Of a DNA stretch of 64,000 nucleotides, positions 51,246 through 59,483 are shown piece by piece. Location of the stretch: contig NZ_LR699553.1 of assembly GCF_902459535.1 (NCBI RefSeq), positions 1,798,001-1,862,000 on the forward strand, written 5' to 3'. How positions within the stretch are numbered: position 1 is the first letter of the stretch; each line of letters begins with the position of its first letter. The translations under genes were made by a program, and so were the position numbers. This stretch comes from Paraburkholderia dioscoreae. GTDB taxonomy: Bacteria; Pseudomonadota; Gammaproteobacteria; Burkholderiales; Burkholderiaceae. The notes below the pieces were generated by a model. The model had not been told where the DNA came from. It saw only the letters and a program-made list of their open reading frames with translations, and did no database searches.

Positions 51246-53747
51246 ATGCAACGAGAAAAAATCATCGACAAGCCCTTGAGCAAATTTCCGTATCCGATTC
51301 CAAGCCGCGAAGAAATCCTCGGCGTCCTGCGCACGAGTGAAGCGCCGCTTGCCGCGAACGACATCGCCGAAGCCTTGTCGATCAAGCGCCAGGAGCGCGA
51401 AGGATTTTTCAAGCGCCTGGGCGCGATGGAGCGCGACGGCCAGATCCGGCTCGATCAGCGCAATCTCTATCAACTGACTCATCCGTCGAACTTCGTCGCG
51501 GGCCGCGTGCAAGGCCATCGCGACGGCTACGGTTTTCTGATTCGCGACGACGGCCAGGACGATCTGTTCCTGCCCACCGGCGAGATGCAGAAGGTCATGC
51601 ACAACGACCGCGTGCTCGCGCGCATCGTCGGCTATGACCGGCGCGGCCGTCCGGAAGGGCACATCGTCGAGGTCACGGATCGCGCCAACAAGCGCGTGAT
51701 CGGCCGGCTGCTCAACGAGAACGGCGCGCTAATTGTGGCGCCCGAAGACAAGCGTATCGGCCACGACATTCTGATCCAGCAGAACACCAAGAAGGCCAAG
51801 GTGGGCCAGGTGGTGGTGGTCGAGCTGACCGATTTCCCGAGCCGTCATTCGCAGCCGCTCGGCCGCGTGGTGGAAGTGCTCGGCGATATCGACGACCCCG
51901 GCATGGAAATCGAAATCGCGGTGCGCAAATACGGTGTGCCGCACGAATTCAGCCAGGCCGCGCTCGACGAAGCCGCGCGGCTGCCCGACGAAGTGCGCCC
52001 GGTCGATGCGCGTCATCGCATCGATCTGCGCGACGTGCCGCTCGTCACGATCGACGGCGAAGACGCCCGCGACTTCGACGACGCCGTGTACTGCGAGCCG
52101 GTTCAGGTCGGCCGCGGCGAGGGCTTCCGCCTGATCGTCGCGATCGCGGACGTGTCGCATTACGTGCATCCGAAGAGCGGGCTCGACGCGGACGCGATCG
52201 AGCGCAGCACCTCGGTGTATTTCCCGCGCCGCGTGATTCCCATGCTGCCGGAGAAGCTGTCGAACGGATTGTGCTCGCTGAATCCGAACGTCGACCGTTG
52301 CGTGCTGGTGTGCGACATGATCGTCACCACGCGCGGCGAAGTGAAGGCGTATCAGTTCTATCCCGGCGTGATGCACTCGGCCGCGCGGCTCACCTATACG
52401 GAAGTCGCCGCGGTGTTGAAGAACACCAAGGGCCCGGAGGCCGCGCGCCGCGCCGCCTTGCTGCCGCAACTGCAGAATCTGTACGGCGTGTACAAGTCGC
52501 TGTTCGCCGCGCGCCAGAAACGCGGCGCGATCGACTTCGATACGACCGAAACGTATATCGTCTGCAATGCGCAGGGCAAGATCGAACAGATCATTCCGCG
52601 CACGCGGAACGACGCGCACAAGCTGATCGAGGAATGCATGCTGGCCGCTAACGTCTGCGCGGCCGACTTCCTCAAGCGCAACAAACATCCGGGACTGTTC
52701 CGCGTGCATGCCGGGCCGACCGCGGAAAAGCTCGAGAATCTGCGCACCTTCCTGCGCGGCATGGGCCTCACGCTCAACGGTGGCGACAAGCCGCACGCGA
52801 GCGACTACGCCGCGCTGATGGCGCAGATTCGCGAGCGGCCCGACGCGCAGATGCTGCAAACCATGCTGCTGCGCTCCATGCAGCAGGCCGTCTACAGCCC
52901 GGACAATATCGGCCACTTCGGTCTCGCGTACGAGGCGTATGCGCACTTCACGAGCCCGATTCGACGTTACCCCGATCTGCTCACGCACCGCGCGATCTAC
53001 GCGATCCTGCAGGGCCGCAAGTATCAGCCGGAGCCGCCGCAAGGCGTCGAGTTGAATACGGCGCTCTCGCCGCGCGCTCGCGCCATGCAGCAGGCCGACG
53101 ACGAAAAACGCGGCCGCGTGCGCGGCAACAACGTGGCGATCTGGGAAGAGCTCGGTCTGCATTGCTCGGCCAACGAACGCCGCGCCGACGAAGCCTCGCG
53201 CGACGTCGAAGCCTGGTTGAAGTGCTACTTCATGCGCGACAAGCTCGGCGAAGAGTACGGCGGCATGGTGAATGGCGTGACTTCGTTCGGCATTTTCGTG
53301 CAGCTCGACTCGCTCTTCATTGAAGGCCTCGTGCACGTCACGGAACTCGGCTCGGACTACTTCCAGTATGACGAGATCAAGAACGAGCTGCGCGGCGAGC
53401 GCACCGGCATCCGTTATCGGCTGTCGGATCGGGTGCGGGTGCAGGTAAGCCGTGTCGATCTCGACGCGCGCAAGATCGACTTCCGGCTCGTGCGCGACAC
53501 GCCGATCAAGCCGCCTTTGGCGCGTGGGCCGGGGGCTGACAAGTCGTCCGCTGAAAACGGCGGTGCACGCGTGCGTGCGCTGCCGCCGGCGGAAGGCGGC
53601 ACGGCAGCGCCGGGCGCGCGCCGCAAGCGCGCCGCGCCCGCGCAAACCGAGGCGGTCAAGGAAGCGCGCGCGGCGCGCGGCGCGGCGAAGAAGCACGGCG
53701 CCGCGACCAAATCGGCGTCGAAACCGCAGGCACGCAAGAAGCGCTGA
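51246..53747 (+). CDS. rnr: Ribonuclease R
   Basis: The 833-residue 3'-5' exoribonuclease has an N-terminal winged helix (about 20-75) and cold-shock domains with GRVQGHRDGYGFL. The RNB catalytic core contains IDGEDARDFDDAVY with its metal-binding aspartates (about residue 275). HFTSPIRRYPDL follows, then an S1 domain (GMVNGVTSFGIFVQL) and a Lys/Arg/Ala-rich tail, as in RNase R. It degrades structured RNA. The start at 51246 precedes the conserved KPLSKFPYPIPSREEIL; the ribosome binding site is weak. It is followed by an 18-bp hairpin and rlmB, the usual order. Confidence 0.95.
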   Translation: MQREKIIDKPLSKFPYPIPSREEILGVLRTSEAPLAANDIAEALSIKRQEREGFFKRLGAMERDGQIRLDQRNLYQLTHPSNFVAGRVQGHRDGYGFLIRDDGQDDLFLPTGEMQKVMHNDRVLARIVGYDRRGRPEGHIVEVTDRANKRVIGRLLNENGALIVAPEDKRIGHDILIQQNTKKAKVGQVVVVELTDFPSRHSQPLGRVVEVLGDIDDPGMEIEIAVRKYGVPHEFSQAALDEAARLPDEVRPVDARHRIDLRDVPLVTIDGEDARDFDDAVYCEPVQVGRGEGFRLIVAIADVSHYVHPKSGLDADAIERSTSVYFPRRVIPMLPEKLSNGLCSLNPNVDRCVLVCDMIVTTRGEVKAYQFYPGVMHSAARLTYTEVAAVLKNTKGPEAARRAALLPQLQNLYGVYKSLFAARQKRGAIDFDTTETYIVCNAQGKIEQIIPRTRNDAHKLIEECMLAANVCAADFLKRNKHPGLFRVHAGPTAEKLENLRTFLRGMGLTLNGGDKPHASDYAALMAQIRERPDAQMLQTMLLRSMQQAVYSPDNIGHFGLAYEAYAHFTSPIRRYPDLLTHRAIYAILQGRKYQPEPPQGVELNTALSPRARAMQQADDEKRGRVRGNNVAIWEELGLHCSANERRADEASRDVEAWLKCYFMRDKLGEEYGGMVNGVTSFGIFVQLDSLFIEGLVHVTELGSDYFQYDEIKNELRGERTGIRYRLSDRVRVQVSRVDLDARKIDFRLVRDTPIKPPLARGPGADKSSAENGGARVRALPPAEGGTAAPGARRKRAAPAQTEAVKEARAARGAAKKHGAATKSASKPQARKKR

Positions 53748-53766
53748 AGTCGCCGGACTGCCTGAA

Positions 53767-53808
53767 CCGCGCGCATCGGGCACGTAGCAACGTGCCCGAT
53801 GCGCGCGG
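53767..53808 (+). terminator. Long perfect hairpin after rnr
   Basis: An 18-bp perfect stem (CCGCGCGCATCGGGCACG with its complement) with loop TAGCAA is followed by TCTGCGTTTT. It lies 20 bases after the rnr stop and upstream of rlmB. It would terminate or attenuate readthrough and protect the rnr message. Confidence 0.75.
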
Positions 53809-53959
53809 TCTGCGTTTTATCGCCGGCAGGCATTCGAACGCGGCAGCGAAACGTGGCGGCGAAACGTGGCGGCGAAGCGCGGCAGGCAGGTTTGCGCAGA
53901 TTCATATTCATCACAGCAGCGCGTGTTGCACGCGCGCTCAATCAAAGGTTGTATCAGTC

Positions 53960-54703
53960 ATGGCACGTCTCAAGGTTTTATATGGTTTCCACGCAGTGAC
54001 CGCGCGTATCCGGCACGATGCGTCGACAGTCGAAGATGTCTATTACGACGCGACGCGCAAAGACCGTCGCATGACCGAATTCCTGCACGCGGCGAAAGAG
54101 GCCGGCGTGCGCCTGATCGCCGCCGACGAAACGCGTCTGTGGGGCCTCGCGCACACCGAGCGCCATCAGGGCGTGGTCGCGCGCGCGGGCGACATGCCGC
54201 TCGCGCAGAACCTGGCCGAGCTGCTCGACGGCATCAACGGTTCGCCGCTGATTCTCGTGCTCGACGGCGTGACCGATCCGCACAACCTCGGCGCCTGCTT
54301 GCGCGTGGCCGATGCCGCCGGCGCGCACGCGGTGATCGCGCCGCGTGACCGCGCGGTGGGTCTGAACGCGACGGCCGCGAAGGTGGCGAGCGGCGCGGCC
54401 GACACCGTGCCGTACATCACCGTGACGAATCTGGCGCGCGCGCTGCGCGAGTTGAAGGACGCGGGCGTGTGGGTCGTCGGGACGGCCGGCGAGGCCACCA
54501 AAAGCCTCTACGACACCGAGCTGGACGGTCCGGTGGCACTGGTGATGGGCGCCGAAGGCGAGGGCATGCGGCGTCTCACGCGCGACACCTGCGACGTGGT
54601 CATGCAGATTCCGATGGCGGGCACGGTCGAAAGCCTGAATGTCTCGGTGGCGAGCGGCGTTTGTCTGTTCGAAGCCGTGCGGCAGCGGGCGGTGAAGAAG
54701 TAA
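53960..54703 (+). CDS. rlmB: 23S rRNA (guanosine-2'-O)-methyltransferase RlmB
   Basis: The 247-residue SpoU-family enzyme has the N-terminal substrate-binding domain (VLYGFHAVTARIRHD) and the three SPOUT motifs: LDGVTDPHNLGACLRVADAAGAHAV, VMGAEGEGMRRLT and IPMAGTVESLNVSVASGVCLFE. It methylates G2251 of 23S rRNA. The start is the ATG at 53960; upstream in-frame ATGs precede a GC-rich repeat region without similarity. Confidence 0.95.
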   Translation: MARLKVLYGFHAVTARIRHDASTVEDVYYDATRKDRRMTEFLHAAKEAGVRLIAADETRLWGLAHTERHQGVVARAGDMPLAQNLAELLDGINGSPLILVLDGVTDPHNLGACLRVADAAGAHAVIAPRDRAVGLNATAAKVASGAADTVPYITVTNLARALRELKDAGVWVVGTAGEATKSLYDTELDGPVALVMGAEGEGMRRLTRDTCDVVMQIPMAGTVESLNVSVASGVCLFEAVRQRAVKK

Positions 54704-54769
54704 GCCCGGCCGGCGCTCGCGCGCCACTCCGGTAAACTACCGTTTTTCTACTGCCCGCCAGCCTCTTCC

Positions 54770-55465
54770 ATGACTCAAGACGAACTCAAACAACTGGTCG
54801 GCCAGGCCGCCGCCGACTACGTGAACGCCAACGTGCCCGAAGGCTCGGTGATCGGCGTCGGCACCGGCTCCACCGCGAACTGTTTCATCGACGCGCTGGC
54901 CGCCGACAAAACGCGCTATCGCGGCGCGGTGTCGAGTTCGCTCGCCACCACCGCGCGGCTGCAGTCGCACGGTTTCAAGGTGCTCGATCTCAACGAAATC
55001 GATTTGCTGCCGGTGTACGTGGACGGCGCCGACGAGATCGACCACAGCGGTGCGATGATCAAGGGCGGCGGCGGCGCGCTCACGCGCGAGAAGATCGTCG
55101 CGTCGGTGTCGGACGTGTTCGTGTGTATCGCGGACGCCAGCAAGCTGGTCGAAACGCTCGGCAATTTCCCGCTGCCGATCGAAGTGGTGCCGATGGCGCG
55201 CACCTCGATCGGCCGCCGCGTCACGGCGCTCGGCGGCGTGCCGGTGGTGCGCGTCACTAAGGAAGGCGTGCCGTTCATCACGGACAACGGCAATGAGATC
55301 ATCGACGTCAAGGGTTTGCGCATCAGCGACCCGCGCACGCTGGAAACGCATATCAACGCATGGCCGGGCGTGGTGACGGTGGGCCTGTTCGCGAGTCGTG
55401 GCGCCAATCTGTGCCTGCTCGGCACGGACACCGGCGTCGAGACGATCGAGTACAGCAAGGGCTGA
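54770..55465 (+). CDS. rpiA: Ribose-5-phosphate isomerase A
   Basis: The 231-residue enzyme has the RpiA signatures VIGVGTGSTANCFIDAL, VDGADEIDHSGAMIKGGGGALTREKIVA (with the catalytic Asp, Glu and Lys) and ITDNGNEIIDV. It interconverts ribose 5-phosphate and ribulose 5-phosphate in the pentose phosphate pathway. It follows rlmB by 66 bp and may be cotranscribed. Confidence 0.96.
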   Translation: MTQDELKQLVGQAAADYVNANVPEGSVIGVGTGSTANCFIDALAADKTRYRGAVSSSLATTARLQSHGFKVLDLNEIDLLPVYVDGADEIDHSGAMIKGGGGALTREKIVASVSDVFVCIADASKLVETLGNFPLPIEVVPMARTSIGRRVTALGGVPVVRVTKEGVPFITDNGNEIIDVKGLRISDPRTLETHINAWPGVVTVGLFASRGANLCLLGTDTGVETIEYSKG

Positions 55466-55588
55466 GCAACGCCGCCCGATCGTCGCGCGCGAGTTCGGGT
55501 CAACCGGCTCGCGCAGACGGCGAATGCGGGACTCGAGTCGATATGCGTGAGCATGCTTAACGTGCGCTAAGCTGCATCAACGCGTGCA

Positions 55589-56875
55589 TCAACGCGCGGC
55601 CTGCCTGATCGCCTGCGTCATCCGCTGCAAATACTGCTCCACCGAAAATTCCGCTTGCGCATCGGCCAGCGCCTGTTTTGCAAGACGCTGCGCCAAGGCC
55701 GGATCGGCACGCAACGTGCCGATTGCCTCCGCTAGCGCCGCGACATCCCCTGGTTTCACCAGCCAGCCGTTGTGCCCGTGCCGCACGATCTCGGTTACGC
55801 CGCCGGCCGCCGAGGCGATCACCGGGCGCGCCGCCGCCATCCCTTCGACGACCACCCGTCCGAACGGCTCGGGTTCGGTCGATGTATGCAGGATCACGTC
55901 CATCGCTTTCATCCACGCGGGCACGTCGTCCTGAAAGCCCGCAAAGTGCACGCGATCGGTCACGCCGAGCGCCGCGGCCTGCTCACGCAGGCGCTGCGCA
56001 TAGGCATCCTCGCCGAATAGCGGGGCGCCGACCAGCACGAGATGCGCGTCCGGCAAGCGCGCGAGCGCGTCGAGCGCGACATGCTGGCCTTTCCACGGCG
56101 CGAGGCGGCCGAACAGACCCGCGAGCCAGGCCGTTTCCGGCAAGCCGAGGCGCCGCCGCAGCGCGGCCATGTCGCTGCCGTTCACGCGGCTGAACGCGGC
56201 GGCGTCGATACCGTTATAGACGACCGGTGCCGAGCCGGCCGCGCTGCCGGTCAGCGCCGCGAGCGAACGCTCTGACGCCTGCGAGTTCACCACCACGTGA
56301 TCGACCGCGAAGCGCACCAGCCATTTGACGACACTCAACTGCACGCGCCCGAAATGCTCGCGCGTGAGAATGTCGTGCTGATACCAGATCACCGGTTTGC
56401 GATGCAGCGGTTTGCCGAGCGCGCCGAGCACCAGCGCTTTCTGCGTGTTGAGAAACAGCACGTCGAAACGTCGTGCACGCGTGGCGATTGCGCGCACCTG
56501 ACGCAGGATGCCGGGCACGACGCGCAGACAGTTCAACACAGACGCTTGCCGCTCGACGTTCGACACCCGCGCGTCGTTGATCACCTGCACGCGCACGCCG
56601 AGCGTTTCGAGGCGCGCGCGAAACGGGCCATCGGAAAGCAGCACGACTTCGCTGCGCGCGGCGCAATGTCCCGCCAGTTGCAGCAGCGCGAATTCAGCGC
56701 CGCCGAGCTGGCCGCTCTGATCGACGAACAGCACGCGAGGTATGGCGGGCGCTGCAGCGGTTGCCGTCGATGCAGAAGGCGCGGGTGCAGCAGGTGGATC
56801 GATCAGCGTGGGCTGAACCAGTTGCAAGGAATGAGTAAGCGGGGCGAGTGGCGAGGCTTCGATCGTCGGGCGCAT
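55589..56875 (-). CDS. GT4-family glycosyltransferase (exopolysaccharide)
   Basis: The 428-residue GT-B enzyme has an N-terminal domain starting VLFVDQSGQLGGAEFALLQLA after a low-complexity 45-residue lead. Its C-terminal domain has GLFGRLAPWKGQHVALDAL and the GT4 donor-site motif EPFGRVVVEGMAAARPVIAS. It should transfer a sugar from a nucleotide donor to a lipid-linked intermediate. The start is put at the ATG 56873-56875; an open frame continues upstream to 57007 without similarity. The 12-bp tandem repeat TGCATCAACGCG at 55573-55596 spans its stop. It is divergent from the next glycosyltransferase. Confidence 0.85.
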   Translation of the reverse strand: MRPTIEASPLAPLTHSLQLVQPTLIDPPAAPAPSASTATAAAPAIPRVLFVDQSGQLGGAEFALLQLAGHCAARSEVVLLSDGPFRARLETLGVRVQVINDARVSNVERQASVLNCLRVVPGILRQVRAIATRARRFDVLFLNTQKALVLGALGKPLHRKPVIWYQHDILTREHFGRVQLSVVKWLVRFAVDHVVVNSQASERSLAALTGSAAGSAPVVYNGIDAAAFSRVNGSDMAALRRRLGLPETAWLAGLFGRLAPWKGQHVALDALARLPDAHLVLVGAPLFGEDAYAQRLREQAAALGVTDRVHFAGFQDDVPAWMKAMDVILHTSTEPEPFGRVVVEGMAAARPVIASAAGGVTEIVRHGHNGWLVKPGDVAALAEAIGTLRADPALAQRLAKQALADAQAEFSVEQYLQRMTQAIRQAAR

Positions 56876-57051
56876 AGGAAGGCGAAGTAATAGAAAGCGA
56901 GAAGGCGCAGGTTCGCAATAGGCGAATGGCGATACCTGATTATTCGCGTACAGTCGCGCGTCGAATGTGGGCACGCGCACGCACAGCCAACGATGCGCCA
57001 CATACACTCGTTGCTAAGCCCAAGAGGCGTTAATTAAAAATCGGGGGGATC

Positions 57052-58275
57052 ATGAAAGTGGCGATCGTGCACGACTGGCTGGTCGCGCCGGGCGGGGCGG
57101 AGAAGGTGCTTGAGCAGATCATCGAGTGCTTTCCCGACGCGGATCTTTTCAGTCTTGTCGATTTCCTCGAAGACCGTAGACCCCTGGGCGGCAAGCCCGT
57201 GACGACATCGTTCATTCAGCGGCTGCCGTTCGCACGACGCCACTATCGAGCTTATTTGCCGTTGATGCCGCTTGCTGTCGAACAGTTCGATCTGTCCGGC
57301 TACGATCTGATCATTACGAGTTCTTATGCGGTCGCCAAGGGTGTACTGGTCGGCCCGGATCAGACGCATGTGAGTTATGTGCATTCACCGATGCGCTACG
57401 CGTGGGATCTGCAGCATCAGTACCTACGCGAAGCGAATCTGACGCATGGACCGAAGTCGTGGGCGGCGCGCGCGCTGCTCCACTACTTGCGCGGTTGGGA
57501 TTCGCATTCGGCGAACGGCGTCGACCGGTTGATCGCGAACTCGCAGTTCGTGGCGCGCCGCATGATGAAAACCTACCGGCGCGATGCGGCCGTGATTCCG
57601 CCGCCCGTCGACGTGCAGGAATTCGAACTGTGTACGCGCAAGGAAGACTTTTATCTGACTGCTTCGCGAATGGTGCCTTACAAGCGTATCGATCTGATTG
57701 TCGAGACCTTCAATGCCACACCGCACCGCAAGCTGATCGTGATCGGCGACGGGCCGGAGATGGCGACGATCCGTGCCAAGGCCCGCTCGAATGTGACGAT
57801 TCTCGGTTATCAGCCGTTCGAGGTTCTGAAGGATCACCTGCAACGCGCGCGAGCTTTCGTGTTCGCCGCCGAAGAGGACTTCGGCATCGTCCCGCTCGAA
57901 GCGCAGGCATGCGGTACGCCGGTCATCGCATTCGGCAAGGGCGGCGCGCTTGAAACCGTGGTGCCGATCGGCGAGGCGCATCCCACCGGCGTGTATTTCG
58001 CGCGCCAGACGGTAGTGTCGATGCTCGACGCGATCGATCGCTTCGAGCGTCAGCGCAACCAGATCACGCCGGCGGCATGCCGTGCGAACGCTGAACGGTT
58101 TTCGGCGGCGGTGTTCCGGCGCGCATTCATGGCCGAGGTCACGCGCACGATCGCGGCGGCGGGGCTGCGTCATCGGGTCGGGGCAGTGGAGCGGGTCGAG
58201 CCCGATCCGGCCGCCCAGCCCCAGGATCTACGCTGGCCGGCCGAACCGGCGCCGAAAAGCAGTTGGGGCCGCTGA
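57052..58275 (+). CDS. GT4-family glycosyltransferase (WbaZ/mannosyltransferase-like)
   Basis: The 407-residue GT-B enzyme begins MKVAIVHDWLVAPGGAEKVLE and has YVHSPMRYAWDLQHQYL, a UDP/GDP-binding region LTASRMVPYKRIDLIVETFN, and the GT4 motif EEDFGIVPLEAQACGTPVIAFGKGG. Close relatives occur in cepacian-like clusters of Burkholderia; the donor is not certain. The start ATG has a purine-rich ggggggatc upstream. The last 30 residues are Pro/Ala-rich and divergent. A hairpin follows at 58318. Confidence 0.88.
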   Translation: MKVAIVHDWLVAPGGAEKVLEQIIECFPDADLFSLVDFLEDRRPLGGKPVTTSFIQRLPFARRHYRAYLPLMPLAVEQFDLSGYDLIITSSYAVAKGVLVGPDQTHVSYVHSPMRYAWDLQHQYLREANLTHGPKSWAARALLHYLRGWDSHSANGVDRLIANSQFVARRMMKTYRRDAAVIPPPVDVQEFELCTRKEDFYLTASRMVPYKRIDLIVETFNATPHRKLIVIGDGPEMATIRAKARSNVTILGYQPFEVLKDHLQRARAFVFAAEEDFGIVPLEAQACGTPVIAFGKGGALETVVPIGEAHPTGVYFARQTVVSMLDAIDRFERQRNQITPAACRANAERFSAAVFRRAFMAEVTRTIAAAGLRHRVGAVERVEPDPAAQPQDLRWPAEPAPKSSWGR

Positions 58276-58317
58276 CGGGCTCGAAGGCGACCACGTCAGT
58301 GGCTTGCGCATGATGGA

Positions 58318-58349
58318 GAGACGACCGCTGGGCAGCGGTAGGTCGTCTC
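58318..58349 (+). terminator. Hairpin after the glycosyltransferase gene
   Basis: GAGACGACC pairs with GGTCGTCTC, and inside them ACCGCT pairs with AGCGGT, giving a long stem about 40 bases after the stop. The sequence after it, ATTATT, is only weakly T-rich, so terminator strength is uncertain. Confidence 0.6.
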
Positions 58350-58529
58350 ATTATTCGCATATCGCGAAGTTCGCGAAACGAGAATAAAATGCTGTTCGTT
58401 GTCCCGCAGTGAGCTGTAAACAGCCGTTCGGACTATGCCTTCCGGCCGGCTATCGTTGTCGATTCGCTCCGTTTAGCCTTGCCGGTGGCGCGCCCATGTT
58501 CAGCGCGCGATTACGTGCAAGGAAATCCG

Positions 58530-58829
58530 ATGCGGGTCATTTCAAAGAAAGCGTTGCTGGACTTCATAAACAGACATCCGGGGGCGCGCAGTGCGCTATT
58601 GACGTGGTATTCACTGGCGCAGGCATGCCTCGCGTATGGCTATAACGACCTGAAGCAGACGTTCGCCGGCGTGGACTACGTGCCGCCTCAATACACCGTT
58701 TTCGATGTAGGCGGCAACCGGTTCAGGATCGTTGCGGCGATTCACTACAACAGGCAGTCGTTATTCGTTCGTCATGTATTGACGCATGCGGAGTACGACC
58801 TTTGGACGAGGAAGAATCTAAACTCATGA
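58530..58829 (+). CDS. higB: HigB-type toxin (mRNA interferase)
   Basis: The 99-residue protein matches HigB toxins: MRVISKKALLDFINRHPGARSALLTWY, LKQTFAGVDYVPPQYTVFDVGGNRFRIVAAIHYNRQSLFVRHVLTHAEYD. These are RelE-fold ribosome-dependent mRNA endonucleases. The ATG at 58530 has aagga upstream. The toxin comes first, as in HigBA modules, and its stop overlaps the antitoxin ATG (ATGA). Confidence 0.88.
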   Translation: MRVISKKALLDFINRHPGARSALLTWYSLAQACLAYGYNDLKQTFAGVDYVPPQYTVFDVGGNRFRIVAAIHYNRQSLFVRHVLTHAEYDLWTRKNLNS

Positions 58830-59248
58830 ATGCCGATCGCCTTCCGGGAGGTTTTCCCGACATCGCACAAACCTGGGCCGCGCTGCAAGCCCAGTTGCCG
58901 ATCACGCCCATTCGCAACGAGCAGGACTACCAGACCATGGTGCGGCTCGCCAATTCGCTTGCCGATCATCTGAACGGCAACGAGGAGGATCCGCTGTCCG
59001 ATCTGTTCGCGATCGTGACCGACCTGATCGAAAGCTGGGAAGCGCACAACGTCACGATTCCAAAAGCGGAACCGCGCGAGGTGTTGCGTCATTTGCTGGA
59101 AACGCATGGGCTCAGGCAAAAAGACCTGATAGGTATCGCATCGCCCACCGTGGTGAGCGACATTCTTGCGGGCCGCCGCGCCATCAGCAAGAAGGTGGCC
59201 AAGGCCCTGGCCGTGCGTTTTCATACCGACGTCAGTGCGTTTCTGTAA
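58826..59248 (+). CDS. higA: HigA-type antitoxin
   Basis: The 140-residue protein has an N-terminal helical region with conserved acidic residues (YQTMVRLANSLADHL, DPLSDLFAIVTDLIESWE). Its C-terminal helix-turn-helix (about 88-135, with VLRHLLETHGLRQKDLIGIASPTVVSDILAGRRAISKKVAKALAVRF) is as in HigA. It should neutralise HigB and repress the shared promoter. It overlaps higB by four bases and ends before a bidirectional terminator. Confidence 0.88.
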   Translation: MNADRLPGGFPDIAQTWAALQAQLPITPIRNEQDYQTMVRLANSLADHLNGNEEDPLSDLFAIVTDLIESWEAHNVTIPKAEPREVLRHLLETHGLRQKDLIGIASPTVVSDILAGRRAISKKVAKALAVRFHTDVSAFL

Positions 59249-59424
59249 AAACGGCGCAGCGCCGGCCCTGTGCCATGCGCTGCGCTGACCGGCAAGCTTT
59301 TTCCGGTCCTTCAGTTCACTTCTCTTCACATCACTTCGGTTCGGTTCTGTCCATGCACCGTCGGCGGCATTTCTAACCGCCGGTATCGGTGTCCTCCCTC
59401 CGCCCTGTAGATCCGCCCAATACA

Positions 59425-59460
59425 AAAAGGGCTGCGCCCTCGATGCGGCGCAGCCCTTTT
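59425..59460. terminator. Bidirectional terminator between higA and the exopolysaccharide operon
   Basis: The 14-bp stem AAAAGGGCTGCGCC with its complement GGCGCAGCCCTTTT has A- and T-runs at its ends, so it works in both directions. It serves the convergent higBA (plus) and autokinase (minus) transcripts. Confidence 0.9.
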
Positions 59461-59483
59461 CGTTATCCCACGCTCAACGCGCT

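Noticed and set aside
53845..53880. Short tandem repeat GAAACGTGGCGGC between rnr and rlmB
   Set aside because: Two units in non-coding high-GC sequence, with no structure or function suggested.
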